DNA of 64,000 nucleotides from MPNO01 sp965200535 (GTDB taxonomy: Bacteria > Pseudomonadota > Alphaproteobacteria > MPNO01): positions 186,001 to 250,000 of the forward strand of contig CBDAUF010000002.1 in the NCBI GenBank assembly GCA_965200535.1, written 5' to 3'. Position 1 is the first letter of the stretch, and the number at the start of each line of letters is the position of its first letter. Under the pieces are notes generated by a model. The model did not search any database and was not told the origin of the DNA. It saw only the letters and a program-made list of their open reading frames with translations. This document shows, one piece after another, positions 27,831-37,846 of this stretch. A program made the translations under genes and the position numbers.

Positions 27831-28049
27831 ATGGCTGACCGCATTATCGCCGAAGTTTGGGCCATCCGGGACGAGTACGCCGCCCGGTTTGATTACGACC
27901 TGAAGGAGATGTTCCGGGACTTGAGGAAACGACAAGAGGAATCGGGTCGCGAATATCTAAGTTTCCGCCCCCGCCTGCCAGGGGCGGACCGCCCGGGCGG
28001 GGCCCCTCCCATCGGATCGGAGGAGCCAAGGTCCGGTTCGGATGGCTGA
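27831..28049 (+). CDS. Small conserved-type hypothetical protein (72 aa)
   Basis: MADRIIAEVWAIRDEYAARF, then DYDLKEMFRDLRKRQEESGR: a compact two-helix protein of a kind seen widely in bacteria, often near toxin-antitoxin genes. The last 25 residues (RLPGADRPGGAPP...) are low complexity. ATG 27831 has GGAGG ten bases upstream. It is divergent from the DISARM-like operon and converges with the ribbon-helix-helix-like gene. A role as an antitoxin is a guess from size and context. Confidence 0.6.
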   Translation: MADRIIAEVWAIRDEYAARFDYDLKEMFRDLRKRQEESGREYLSFRPRLPGADRPGGAPPIGSEEPRSGSDG

Positions 28050-28073
28050 AGGGGCCGTGGCAGGCCATGGGCG

Positions 28074-28373
28074 TCAGTCAGGATCGGGCACGATTGTCGA
28101 GATGTAGTCGCGGATTTCCTGGAGTTCCTGCTCTCGGCCTGAGTCGATCAGATCGTGTGCGAGCACCTGGGCGGCGAACAGGGACGCCCTGGCAATCCTG
28201 ATCCGGGCCTCGGGTCCGATGGCTTCCCGCCGGTCGAGGGCCTCGATCGCGAGTTCGATCACGAGCTGATTGGCTGTGAGCGCAGTGCCCCGGGAAGCCC
28301 GTTCGATCCGCTCCCATTGCTCGGGGAGCACGCGGATGTGCTTGTTGACGGTCTTCTCTACGGGCTCTGTCAT
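28074..28373 (-). CDS. Ribbon-helix-helix-like small protein (99 aa)
   Basis: MTEPVEKTVNKHIRVLPEQW opens with a short basic strand (KHIRVLPEQ), followed by two helices (WERIERASRGTALTANQLVI, then ELAIEALDRREA), the usual arrangement of a CopG/Arc/MobC-like ribbon-helix-helix protein. The C-terminal half is helical. ATG 28373 has GGAAGG at good spacing; the longer upstream frame is not supported. It may bind the palindromes at 28544-28690 just upstream, but this is inference. Related proteins act in plasmid mobilisation or as antitoxins. Confidence 0.6.
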   Translation of the reverse strand: MTEPVEKTVNKHIRVLPEQWERIERASRGTALTANQLVIELAIEALDRREAIGPEARIRIARASLFAAQVLAHDLIDSGREQELQEIRDYISTIVPDPD

Positions 28374-28543
28374 GGTTTTCGCCTTCCCTTGTCCCCGTTC
28401 GCACCCTGGAAAAGATCGTCCCGGGGTCCGATCCTGCACGAATTCCACAGCTTTCATGGACCATTCTTCCGATTCTTCCACCACATCGGCTCGGAAGGCG
28501 CCTTTCGGTGGCGGCCTGTCTCAATTCCATGGCGCTCTCGCCG

Positions 28544-28563
28544 GCGCCACCGATCGGTGGCGC
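28544..28563. promoter_or_regulatory. 20-bp perfect palindrome
   Basis: GCGCCACCGATCGGTGGCGC, fully self-complementary, 171 bp upstream of the ribbon-helix-helix-like gene. Its core recurs at 28675-28690. Likely an operator. Confidence 0.6.
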
Positions 28564-28674
28564 GCTGGAAACTCCCTGTATGCGGGGTGTAACACACGGA
28601 GGTGACGAAAGGTGCTGCGGTCGTCAACCCATTGATATTGCGGGACATTCAGGCGCCACCGTTTGGTGCCACGC

Positions 28675-28690
28675 GCCACCGATCGGTGGC
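28675..28690. promoter_or_regulatory. Second copy of the palindromic operator core
   Basis: GCCACCGATCGGTGGC, identical to the inner 16 bp of the 28544-28563 palindrome. An imperfect third copy (GGCGCCACCGTTTGGTGCC) lies at about 28650-28668, and a degenerate one (GGCGCCTTTCGGTGGCG) near 28498-28514. Confidence 0.6.
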
Positions 28691-28816
28691 AGGTTTTCCC
28701 GGCGTGACAGGAGAGGCATAAGCGGGCTCTGCAGGGCGGTATCGCGGCATGGGCGGCGATTGCGGCCATGGGCGACCTTGGTGCACCCTGCATCATGGAT
28801 GCGTCAGGTGTGACGG

Positions 28817-28851
28817 CGAAGCGGCTCCACAGTCGAGACAGAGCCGCTTCG
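28817..28851. terminator. Inverted repeat, possible terminator
   Basis: CGAAGCGGCTC and GAGCCGCTTCG form a perfect 11-bp stem with a 13-nt loop. No clear T-tract on either side. Confidence 0.4.
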
Positions 28852-28949
28852 TGCAGCATTGACGATGGGAAAATTGTCTCCGACGTTTTCGGCGGGTCGG
28901 AGCCGCCGCGGCCTTCATGACGGGAATACCGCCCCCGCGCCCCCGGAAA

Positions 28950-28981
28950 CAGGCGGCGGCAGGTCCCCCTGCCGCCGCCTG
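28950..28981 (-). terminator. Terminator of autotransporter copy 2
   Basis: On the minus strand CAGGCGGCGGCAGG - GGGA - CCTGCCGCCGCCTG - TTTCC, a 14-bp perfect stem 7 nt after the ancestral stop codon. It corresponds in position, not sequence, to the terminator of copy 1. Confidence 0.75.
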
Positions 28982-28988
28982 CCCGATC

Positions 28989-30263
28989 TCAGAACCGGGT
29001 GTCGAGCCGCAGGACGGCGCCGTGTTCGGCGGGGCCTGCGGCGTCCTTCCGGTGCTCGAGTGCGAGGTTGGTCCGCACCGGGCCTTCCAGCGCGACGCCC
29101 GTGCGCACCTGGTGCGAGGCACCGTCGGTGAGCGAGAACTCCGCTTACGGGCGCAGCATCTCGCGGTGCGCGATCAGACCCGGGACCTGGATGCCCCACG
29201 AGACGCGCCCGTCGAGATGCGCCGCAGGCTCCTGCTCCGCCGCATCGCCGTCCAGCGTGCCCAAGAGGCCGCTCTCGCCCTGCTGTGCGCCCGACGCGCC
29301 CCAGCCTGGAGACAGTGCGAACGCGAGACCCGTCCCGTCGCCGCGCGCACGCAGGCCCACCGCGGCACGCACGCCCCGCTCGCCGAACCCGGCGCCCGTC
29401 GTCTCCGCCGTGTACCAGCGGCCCTGCGCGCCCACTTCCCAGCGGCCCCACGCGTGGCGGACCTCGCCCGACACCTCGGCGCCAGACGCCGTCTCGCCGT
29501 CGCCGCCGTCCACCCGCCCGCCGATGCGGAGCGACGACGCCAGACCGCCTTCCGCATACCGGCCAGACACCGCAACCCGCGTCCGCGTGACCGTCGCCGA
29601 CACACCGTCCGCCGTGCCGCCCGAGACCGCGAGCCGCGACCAGCCGGCATCGCCGACCGCGGAGATGCTGAGACCGTCGGCCTCGTACAGAACCTGTTCC
29701 GCACCCGCCATGCCGAGGCTGAACCCGAGACCGCCGGCGAGATCGATCTCCACCGGACCCGATCCCGGGGCAAACCCCGTCCACTTGCTGTCCACGCGGC
29801 CCTTGCCCCAGCCGGCCAGGCTCCAGAGTTCCAGACCCGAGGCAAAGCGGCCCCGCGCGTAGGGGTAGACCGCCGTCACCTCGCTCTCCGCGAACCCGGA
29901 GACGCGCGCGTCCCCGTGCTTGAGACCCGACGAGGCGATGGCGCCGCTCTCGGCAAAGGCGATCCCCGTCATCCAGCGCTCGCCCATCGAGGCGTCCATG
30001 CCCCAGAACATCGCACCGTCCGAACCGCCCCCGGCGCCCTGGCCCCACAGGGTCAGCTGCATCCCGGCGTCGTCGGCCGGCGCCTCCTCCTGGGCGAAGC
30101 CCATGCCCGGCAGCGGGCGGTTGAGCGAGATCGCAAAGCCCTGGCTCTTCATCAGGCCGCGCAGGTCCGAGAGGCTGTACGAACGGTCCGTACCGCCGCC
30201 GCCCCCGAAGCCGTGGCCCTCGAAGCCGCTGCCCGCGCCGCCGAAGCCGTGGCCCGCGCCGCC
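28989..30263 (-). repeat. Inverted repeat, arm 2 (autotransporter 3' end)
   Basis: Near-identical reverse complement of 5598-6875. Coordinates pair with only a 3-nt offset (5601 with 30260, 6719 with 29145). The high identity against the divergent passenger regions points to gene conversion or selection on the barrel. Confidence 0.85.
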
Positions 30264-33200
30264 GGACCCGAAGCCGCCGTGCGTCTGCGCGAGGGACTTG
30301 CCGTCCCCGCCGGTCACGCAGTCCTCGATACTGTCCTCGAGCGCACAGCCGCCCGGACCCTGGCCCCCGAGCAGACCGGCAAACGCCGACAGCACGTCGC
30401 TGCCCGCGCCACCCGACGACATCCGCCGGCCGATCACCGACGACGCATCCTCAAGCAGGCTGCGCGCCTGGCCCGCGAGCGCGCGCTTCAGCGCCTCGCC
30501 CGCAAGACCCTCCGCACCCGATGCCGTCGATGCCGTCGCCGACGTCCAGTTCGAGGCGAACAGCCGCGCACCCTGCCAGTCGATCGCGCTGCGCACGAAC
30601 AGACGGTAGGCGGTCCCCGGCTCGAGACCGTCAACCTCCGCCTCCTTCGCACCGAAGGCGGGGACCGAAGACAGCAGCGTCTCCGGCGCGCTGGCGGTCG
30701 TGTCCTTGGCGTAGCCGATCTCGTAGGCCGCCTGCAGGTTCTTCTTGCCGCCGATGTTGCCGATGCGCCACGCGAGCTTCAGCGCCGTCTGCGACGCCGG
30801 GTCGGTCGGACCCGCCTTCGCGCCCTTCGGCGCAGACGCCGGCGAGGCGCCGTAGACCATCTCCGACGGCTCGCTGCAGGTCGCCTTCGAGATCTTCGCG
30901 CCGCAATAGCGCAGCTCCACCTCGTAGACCCGCCCGATGGCGAGAAACGCCCGCGTCGTGCCTTCCGCCCGGCCGTTCTTCACATAGACCCGCTTCAGGC
31001 TCCTCCATCCCGTCCGCTTCGCGCCCTTCTTCATCCCGAGCACGCGGATCTGGGTGTTCGATGCAACCCAGCCCGTCCGCGCGGGCGGCGCATCGAAGGC
31101 CACATCCATGGACTTCCACGCCGTCGCCGCCGTCGTGGCGTTCGCCACGTTGGTCGGCCTGGTCACCGGAGACTCCGCCGCCACCGTCAGCGTCGGTGCC
31201 GCCTCGTTGCCGTTGCCGGCCGCGTCCTCGACCGTGCCCGCCGCGAGGTCCACCGTCAGGTCGCCGGAGAACCCCTCGTCCGGGGTCACGGTCGCCGTCC
31301 ACGACGCATCCGAGCCTGCGAGGTCCGAGGCCGCGCCGTTGGCAACCGTCAGGTCGGCCAGCGCAAAGCCCGTCACCGGCTCGCTGAAGGTCACCGCGAT
31401 GCCGAAGGCGCCGGTAACCGGGGTCTCGACACCGTCCGCCACAGACAGCGCCGCCGTCGGGGCCACGGTGTCGGCGGCCTCGGTCACCGCGACGGTGAAG
31501 GCAAGCTCGGCGGTGTTGCCGTCCTCATCGGCGGCGGTCAGCGTGTGGCTTGCCGCTTCTGCGGCCGCGGTTGGCGTGCCGGAGATCTGGGAAGGCGAGG
31601 CCGTTGGCCAGCGCCGGCGCGACCGAGTAGGTCAGCGCCCCGCTGCCGCCGCTCGCCGCCGGCAGCGTCACCGGCGCGACCGCCTCGCCGGCGACGAAGG
31701 AGAGCGCCGGAGACTCGACGCCCTCGTAGCTCGGCCCCTCGACCGGTGCATTGTCCGGGGCCTTGGGCGTCGCCGTCGCCGTGTCCGACCACGGGCCGGC
31801 CTCGCCGTTCGTCACCGAACGCACCCGGAAGGCGTAGCTCACGCCGTTCTCGAGCGCCTCGATCACGGTCGAGGTGTCGGTCACCGTCTCGGTGTAGCCC
31901 TCGCTCCAGTCCTTGCCCGCCTCGGTGTAGCTCACGTCGTACTCCGGAGCCGCCGGCTCTTCGGACCCTCCGCTCAGGCCCCGCACCATCCGCAGGCCCC
32001 GCTCGATCAGGGAACCGATGGAGCGCAGGGAGCTGACCGACTGCCCATTGCTGCCGCCGTTGCCGCCCGTATCCTTTTCCGGCGGCTGCCAGTCGAGGCC
32101 CACGAAGCCGTTGCCGGAGACCGCGTCCAGATCGATCTTATCGGTATTGGGCTGTTTGTAGGTGGTCTGGGCGCGCCTCGAGTGTCCCGAGCTATAGACC
32201 GTCCCTTTGCCCACTTCCGCCGTCACCGAATAGCGATATACCTTGCCCTCCTTGAGTGGCCAGCCATATTTGGCCCCCGTGTCGAGGAAGCTGTTCTGCC
32301 AGCTCTCGCTGTATGTGCCGTCCTTCCAGCCGCCGACATGCCTGTAGTAGCTGGACGCGGTTTTGCAACCCTCGCCCTTGCAGCGCCAGATGACATAGCG
32401 GTAGTAGCCGTCGTTCTCGTTGGTGAGCCCGGCGGCCGGATGCACCTGATCCCAATCCAGCTTGATGGCCTTGATCGTAGTCTTGGTGCCGTCCTTGTTC
32501 AACTGGTCATGATCGACCTGCGAAATCCGCACGATCCCCGGAGTGTCCGGCGTCGGATCGTTCGGGTCCGGGTCGTCGTCATGGATGGTCACGTCGACCA
32601 GGGCGGTCCTGTTGTTGAAGTCCGCGTTCGTGGAGGTCGCCGTGTGCAGGATCTCGGCGTCGCGGTGGTCCGGTTGGTGCGTGGCGTCATCCACCCCGGC
32701 GATCGTCACCACCTGGACCGCGTTCCAGTTCGTGGAGTGGAAGGACAGGCTCTTGGGCTCGATCTCCACCGCATCGGCGTCGCCCGAAACGGACAGTTTC
32801 AGGGTCACAGCCGAGGACGGCGCACTGGCGAGCGACACGCCGTAGCGCGCCCGGCCCTCGTTTTCCTTCACCGACACCCAGGTTGCGGAGAGCTTAAGGT
32901 TGGTCGGCCCCGACTTCGTTGCGATATCCGACCAAGGGCCGGCACCATTGTTGTTATTGGCCCGCACGCGGAAGTCGTAGCTGTCGCCGTTGGTGAGGCC
33001 ATCGACGTTATACGTCCTGCAGGGGCGGTTATCCTCCTTACCGCAGTTGTCCACGTCGCTGTAGTTGTGGAGGTTCCAACTGCCGGACGGTGACTCGCGG
33101 TATTCCACGTCGTAGCCGGTGATGGGCGAATCGTTGTCATGCGGCTCGACCCATGTCGCCGTGATGCTGCCGTCGCCCGCGGCCAGCATCAGACCGACGA

Positions 33201-35612
33201 CCTTGTCCGGCACCGCCTTCGGCCTGCCGCTCCACTCGCCGGACCAGGGGCCGTCGCTTTCATGGTTCCGCGCCCGCACCTCCACGCGGTAAGGCGTGCC
33301 GTTTTCCAGATGCGTGAGCACGGCCTCCGTGTCCGTGCCTTCATGGGCGTGCTACCGCCACTTGTTGGCGGAATTGTCGTTCTGCTTCCGGTAGCGGATG
33401 TCATAGCCGTTGGCGTCCGGTGCGCCATTGGCGACCGGTGGCCCCCATTCAACCTTCAACTCGCCGCTGCCCGCCGCCGTCACAGACATCGAGCTCAAAT
33501 GGCCGGGCGCCTCGAGGGCGTCGGTTACCGTGACCTTGACAAACCCCGACGCCGTCAACGCGCGGTTGCTCCCCGAGGCGCTCTTGGCCTCGATCATGAC
33601 GTTGTAAACATTGTCATTCCCGTTATAGGGGCGCTCGTAATCGAGACATTTTGGATTACTGGTTTTGGCGGTCAGTGCCCCTGAATTGTTTATGCTGAAG
33701 CACTTATTGTCGTCATGATCCTGGTCCAGCGAATAGGTGATGTTGTCCTTGTCATTGTCATCGCTGTCCGGGTCGCTGGCCGAGGCCGTCAGGATGGTGG
33801 CCGTGCTGTTGTTCTCGGCAATGCTCCCCGCATCCGGGAGGGCGATGACCGGCGGCCTGTTGGGCTTCTCCGTCGGCGTTGCCGTCTGCTCACGCGACCA
33901 TGCGCCGTTGCCCTGTGCGTTCACGGCCCGCACGTGGATGTCATATTTGGTGCCGTTTTTGCGGTTCTCGATGGTGTGGGTGGTGCGGGTGCGGTCGGTG
34001 CCGCTGCGGTTGGAATTCGTCCAAGGGCCTTTAGGAGAAGAGGTGCGGAAATGCACTTCGTATTCGGTGATGGGCGAGCCGCCGTCGTCCGGAGCCGTCC
34101 AGTTCGCCGTGATTTCGCTGTCATCCGTCATCAGCGACAGGCCGGTGACCTGCCCGGGCACGGCCGGGGCCGGCGCGGCCTTCTCGGTGTCGGACCACGC
34201 GCCGTTGCCCTCCGCGTTCGCGGCCCGCACCCGGATGTCGTATTCGGTGCCGTTGGCGAGGCCGGCGATGGTGCGGCTCGTGCCGGTGCCGTTGTGGCCC
34301 GCATCGGTCCAGGAGCCGCCGGTCGAAGTGACGCGGTATTCCACCTCATAGCCGGTGATGGCCGAGCCGCCGTCGTCGGGGGCGCTCCAGGATGCCTCGA
34401 TTTTCATGTTGCCGGTCGTCAGGGTCAGGCCGGAGACCTGCTCCGGCGCGGTGATCGCCGCGGTCGGCGTGGCGTTCGCGGTGTTCGTGTTCGGGCCGTC
34501 GCCCGCCGCGTTCACGGCGCGCACCTGTATGTCGTATTCGGTGCCGTTGGTGAGGCCGGTGATGGTGTGGCTCGGGTCGGTGCCGCTGTGGCCGGCGTCG
34601 GTCCAGGCGCCGCCGGTCGAGGTAACGCGGTATTCCACGTCGTAGCCGGTGATGCTCAACCCGCCGTCGCCGGGCGCGGTCCAGGACAACCCGATCTGCG
34701 CATCGCCTGTCGTCAGGCTCAGGTCGGTGATCCTCTCCGGCGCGCCGCCCGGCGTGGCCGTCGCCGCGTCCGACCACGCGCCGTCGCCCTCTGCGTTCAC
34801 GGCGCGCACGCGGACATCGTATGCGGTGCCGTTGGTCAGGCCGGTAACGGTGTGGGTCGTGCCGGTGCCGCTGTGGCCGGCATCGGTCCATGTGCCGGCG
34901 GGAGAAGAAGTGCGGTATTCCACCTTGTAGCCGGTGATGTCCGAACCGCCGTCGTCGGGGGCGCCCCAGGACGCCTCGATTTGCGCATCGCCCTTCGTCA
35001 GGGCCAGGCTGTCGATCTTCGCGGGCGCTGTGGGATCGACGATCTTGACGGTGACGGTCGCACCGGTGGTCAGGCTGAGACCGTTGTCCGCTGTCTCCCA
35101 GTAACCACCATTAGCGTTCGATGTGAAAACGCAGTCCCTTCATATGACTTGTCCTTGACCGTGATCTTCAGCTTGTCCATGTTCGTATCGGACAGCTTCG
35201 GCTCGGTCTCAAAGTACACAGCATCGAAATGAGGCTGGAGGGTAATCGTTTCGATGGTGTATGTCTGACTACCCAAATCAAACGTCTTCTGGGCAAGCGA
35301 GCCATAGCCGTTGGCATTAAGACTTGAACCGTCCTCATACCCCCAAAAGGTATTTTTTGATCCGTTGTCGCCGACCGTCATGGTCGTATCCAGATAGGTC
35401 TGGGCGTTCGCCGGCCCGGCCGCGAGCGCGGCGAGCCCGAGCAGGAATGCGGAGAGCCCGGGAAAGACCCGGCTCCAGGGTCGGCGGGATCGGTGCTGTC
35501 GCGGGGAAGGCCGGGCCGGACGGATCGGGCGGCGGTCAGACCCCCGGCCGCTCGGCTCGGCTATCGGTCCATGACGCAGTGCATTCGCTGCAGAATCGCT
35601 TGAAATATACAT
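28989..35612 (-). pseudogene. Autotransporter copy 2 (FnIII / Ig-like / beta-barrel), disabled
   Basis: A larger paralogue of copy 1 (about 2200 codons). The start is intact: GAGGGG, then ATG 35612 (MYISSDSAANALRHG), a long N-region with AEPSG, and signal peptide FLLGLAALAAGPANA|QT. FnIII-like modules, a Calx-beta-like stretch (RYGVSLASAPSSAV), an Ig-like module (GIAVTFSEPVTGFALADLTV), a glycine linker and a beta-barrel follow. Four lesions are visible: a frameshift near 35130 (after KSYEGTAFS, with SNANGGYWETADNGLSLT in the next frame), TAG at 33354-33352, a frameshift near 31605 (resuming as ISGTPTAAAEAASHTL), and TAA at 29147-29145 where copy 1 has Tyr. The ancestral end is RLDTRF. No full-length or membrane-inserted product is expected. 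Confidence 0.88.
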
Positions 35613-35875
35613 CGCAGTCCCCTCCCGTCTCCGGTCAGCAGGTTTCGACGACATCGTCTGCGATGACGCTGGCAGGAAAAAAGCGAATCGGCAAAGCTCT
35701 TTTTTTTCATCAACATATGGTGTCCAGTTAATCTGTATAGTCAGGATGTAGCGTTACCGGCATCGGCGCAGGGGCCGGCCCGCGGCCCCGCCCGATGAGC
35801 GGCCGTCGGCGAACGCCGCCGGTGCGGTGCGGGCCGCCCGGCCGCATCCCGGCCGCGGGAGAGGGGTGTGCGGGG
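35613..35875. other. Upstream region of autotransporter copy 2
   Basis: 263 bp between the copy 2 start and the dehydrogenase stop. An AT-rich patch (35695-35745) with an eight-T run and ATATGG stands out from its GC-rich surroundings and may hold the promoter of copy 2. Confidence 0.4.
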
Positions 35876-36790
35876 TTACCGTTCCTCGGTCGGACAGCGG
35901 CGCATCCGCGTCCGGACGCGGTCGAAATCGCGGTAGAGAAGGGTGAAGTCCTCGTCGGCCATGCCGAGGTTCGCGGCCGCCTCGAGACAGGCCAGGGCCG
36001 CATCGGCCAGCGATGTGTCGACCTCGTGCCCGCGCGCGAGGTCGACCGCCATCGCGACATCCTTGTGGAGATTGTGGATCCGCGAACGGCCGTCCCACTT
36101 TCCCGACAGGATGTGGCGCGGGAAACGCACTTCGCTCGCATAGCTGCGCGCGTTGGACACGTTGAAGACCGCTATCATGTCTTCGAGCGCGAGGCCTGCC
36201 CGTTCGCAGAGTCGTCCGCCTTCGGCGGTGGCGAGAAAAATCGTGTGGCAGACCATGTTGTGGATCAGCTTCATGGTATGGCCGGCGCCGGAGCCGCCGA
36301 GATGGAAAATATCGTCGGCAAACGCCTCGAGCAGCGGCCGGGTCTTCTCCAGCGCATCCCGGTCGCCGCCGACCATCAGGGTCAATGTGCCGGCCTCGGC
36401 CCCCGAGGCGCCGCCGCTCATCGCCGCGTCGAGATAGGCGACGCCGCGCGCGGCGGCGAGCCGGTTCGCTCTCTGCGTGTCCTGCGGCGCCGAGGTCGTC
36501 AGGTCGTAGATGACCGAACCGGGCTGCGCGTTGTCGAGCACCGCATCGAGCGAGGCCGCGATCTCGGCGCTGCCCGGCACGGCGAAGAAGATCGTCGCGC
36601 CGGCGCGCGCCATCGCCGGCGGACGCAGGACGGCGAAGTCCGGCCCGAGCGCTTCGAGCGCCGCCCCGGACGCGTCCCATACCGCGGTTGCGTACCCCGC
36701 CCGCCGCAGGCTGCGGGCGACGCCGCGCCCCATATTGCCGACGCCGATCACCCCTGCATCGACGCCGGACCCGGGAATTTCCTCGCTCAT
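35876..36790 (-). CDS. NAD(P)-dependent beta-hydroxyacid dehydrogenase (3-hydroxyisobutyrate dehydrogenase family)
   Basis: 304 aa from ATG 36790 (ATG 36807 also possible). It oxidises a short beta-hydroxyacid to the semialdehyde or reduces the reverse. GVIGVGNMGRGVARSL (about 14-29) is the Rossmann dinucleotide motif, AAMSGGASGAEAGTLTLMVG the substrate-binding signature, and GAGHTMKLIHNMV carries the catalytic Lys. Length is typical of the family. It is divergent from the enoyl-CoA hydratase (about 200 bp between starts), and the two may share control. Substrate cannot be assigned; glyoxylate/succinic semialdehyde reductases are close relatives. Confidence 0.88.
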   Translation of the reverse strand: MSEEIPGSGVDAGVIGVGNMGRGVARSLRRAGYATAVWDASGAALEALGPDFAVLRPPAMARAGATIFFAVPGSAEIAASLDAVLDNAQPGSVIYDLTTSAPQDTQRANRLAAARGVAYLDAAMSGGASGAEAGTLTLMVGGDRDALEKTRPLLEAFADDIFHLGGSGAGHTMKLIHNMVCHTIFLATAEGGRLCERAGLALEDMIAVFNVSNARSYASEVRFPRHILSGKWDGRSRIHNLHKDVAMAVDLARGHEVDTSLADAALACLEAAANLGMADEDFTLLYRDFDRVRTRMRRCPTEER

Positions 36791-36991
36791 GACCGACCCG
36801 TCTGCCATTGCGCCGCGCGAACCGTTTCCGGCGCCCGGCGCACTGTAGCGGCCCCGGCCATCCGAGTCCCGGCCCGCGCCTGCGGCCCGTGCGCGACGCC
36901 CGCCGGGTTTGCAGAGGGCGGCGCATCTCTGGCAGCCTGCACGGGCCGGCGGTCGGCGGCCGGCGGATCCCGGTTTCTGACGGAGGCGCAT

Positions 36992-37786
36992 ATGGCAGCG
37001 GATGACGGAAGCATCGCGGCGGCGGCGGCCGACGGCGGCGTGCTGGTCGCGACCCTGACATGGCCGCGGCGGCTGAATGCCCTGAGCCGCCGGATGAGAG
37101 CCGATCTTCTGGCCTGCATCCGCCGTGCGGAAGAGGACGAGACCGTCCGCGCCATCGTGCTGACGGGCGACGGGGACAAGGCGTTTTGCGCCGGCGCGAA
37201 CATCGCGGAACTCGGGGAACGAACGCTGGTTTCCGAACTGGGCAATACGGCGACGTTGAGAAAGGAACTGCCGACCGCCGTCGAACGCCTGTCCAAACCG
37301 ACCGTGGCGGCGATCAACGGGCACTGCCTGGGGGCGGGGCTCGAACTCGCCCTCGGCTGCACGGTGCGCATCGCCGGCGACAATGCCTCCCTGGGCCTCC
37401 CGGAAATCGGCTTCGGCCAGATCCCGGGGAGCGGGGGAACGCAGCGCCTCTACCGGCATGTCGGGCTCGGCTGGGCGATGCAGATGATCCTGACCGGAGA
37501 ACCGGTCGATGCGGAGACGGCGAGGGCGATCGGGCTGGTCACCGAGGTGCATCCGCGGGGCCGGCTTCTCGACCGGGCCATCGAACTCGCCCGGCGGCTC
37601 GGTTCGAGGGCGCCCGTCGCCTTCGCGGCCGCGCGCGACGCGGTCCTGCGCTCGACCGAGAGCGAACTGCTGGCCGGAATCGACTACGAACGCAAGCTCT
37701 ACGCCATCTGCATGGCCACCGATGACAGCCGGGAAGCGATGGCCGCCTACGCCGAAAGGCGGGCGCCCGTCTTCAAGGGAGCCTGA
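36992..37786 (+). CDS. Enoyl-CoA hydratase/isomerase family protein
   Basis: 264 aa, crotonase fold. FCAGANIAEL and NGHCLGAGLELALGC form the oxyanion hole and CoA site; SLGLPEIGFGQIPGSGGTQR carries the active-site Glu. It adds water to, or isomerises, an acyl-CoA double bond. GGAGG precedes ATG 36992 by six bases. The acyl-CoA ligase starts 60 nt downstream on the same strand, so the pair likely activates a carboxylic acid and carries out a beta-oxidation-type step. Confidence 0.92.
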   Translation: MAADDGSIAAAAADGGVLVATLTWPRRLNALSRRMRADLLACIRRAEEDETVRAIVLTGDGDKAFCAGANIAELGERTLVSELGNTATLRKELPTAVERLSKPTVAAINGHCLGAGLELALGCTVRIAGDNASLGLPEIGFGQIPGSGGTQRLYRHVGLGWAMQMILTGEPVDAETARAIGLVTEVHPRGRLLDRAIELARRLGSRAPVAFAAARDAVLRSTESELLAGIDYERKLYAICMATDDSREAMAAYAERRAPVFKGA

Positions 37787-37846
37787 CGGCGGGATGCGCC
37801 CGGCCGACGACGGCGGCGAGACCCGCCGGCACGGAAGGCGATAGCC

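Larger units (their letters stand above)
28374..28949. other. Gene-free region with palindromes
   Basis: 576 bp with no convincing ORF on either strand. It holds the GCCACCGATCGGTGGC palindrome family and the inverted repeat at 28817-28851. Probably a regulatory or attachment region at the right end of the defence island. Confidence 0.5.

Noticed and set aside
28917..32036. A 1039-codon frame antisense to autotransporter copy 2
   Set aside because: Same cause: a shadow frame over the barrel-coding strand.
18382..33354. Stop-codon reassignment (several genes contain in-frame TAA or TAG)
   Set aside because: Both codons also end normal genes here (TAA for the HigB-type toxin, TAG for the antitoxin), and the interrupted genes lie in a decaying accessory region, so nonsense mutation is simpler.
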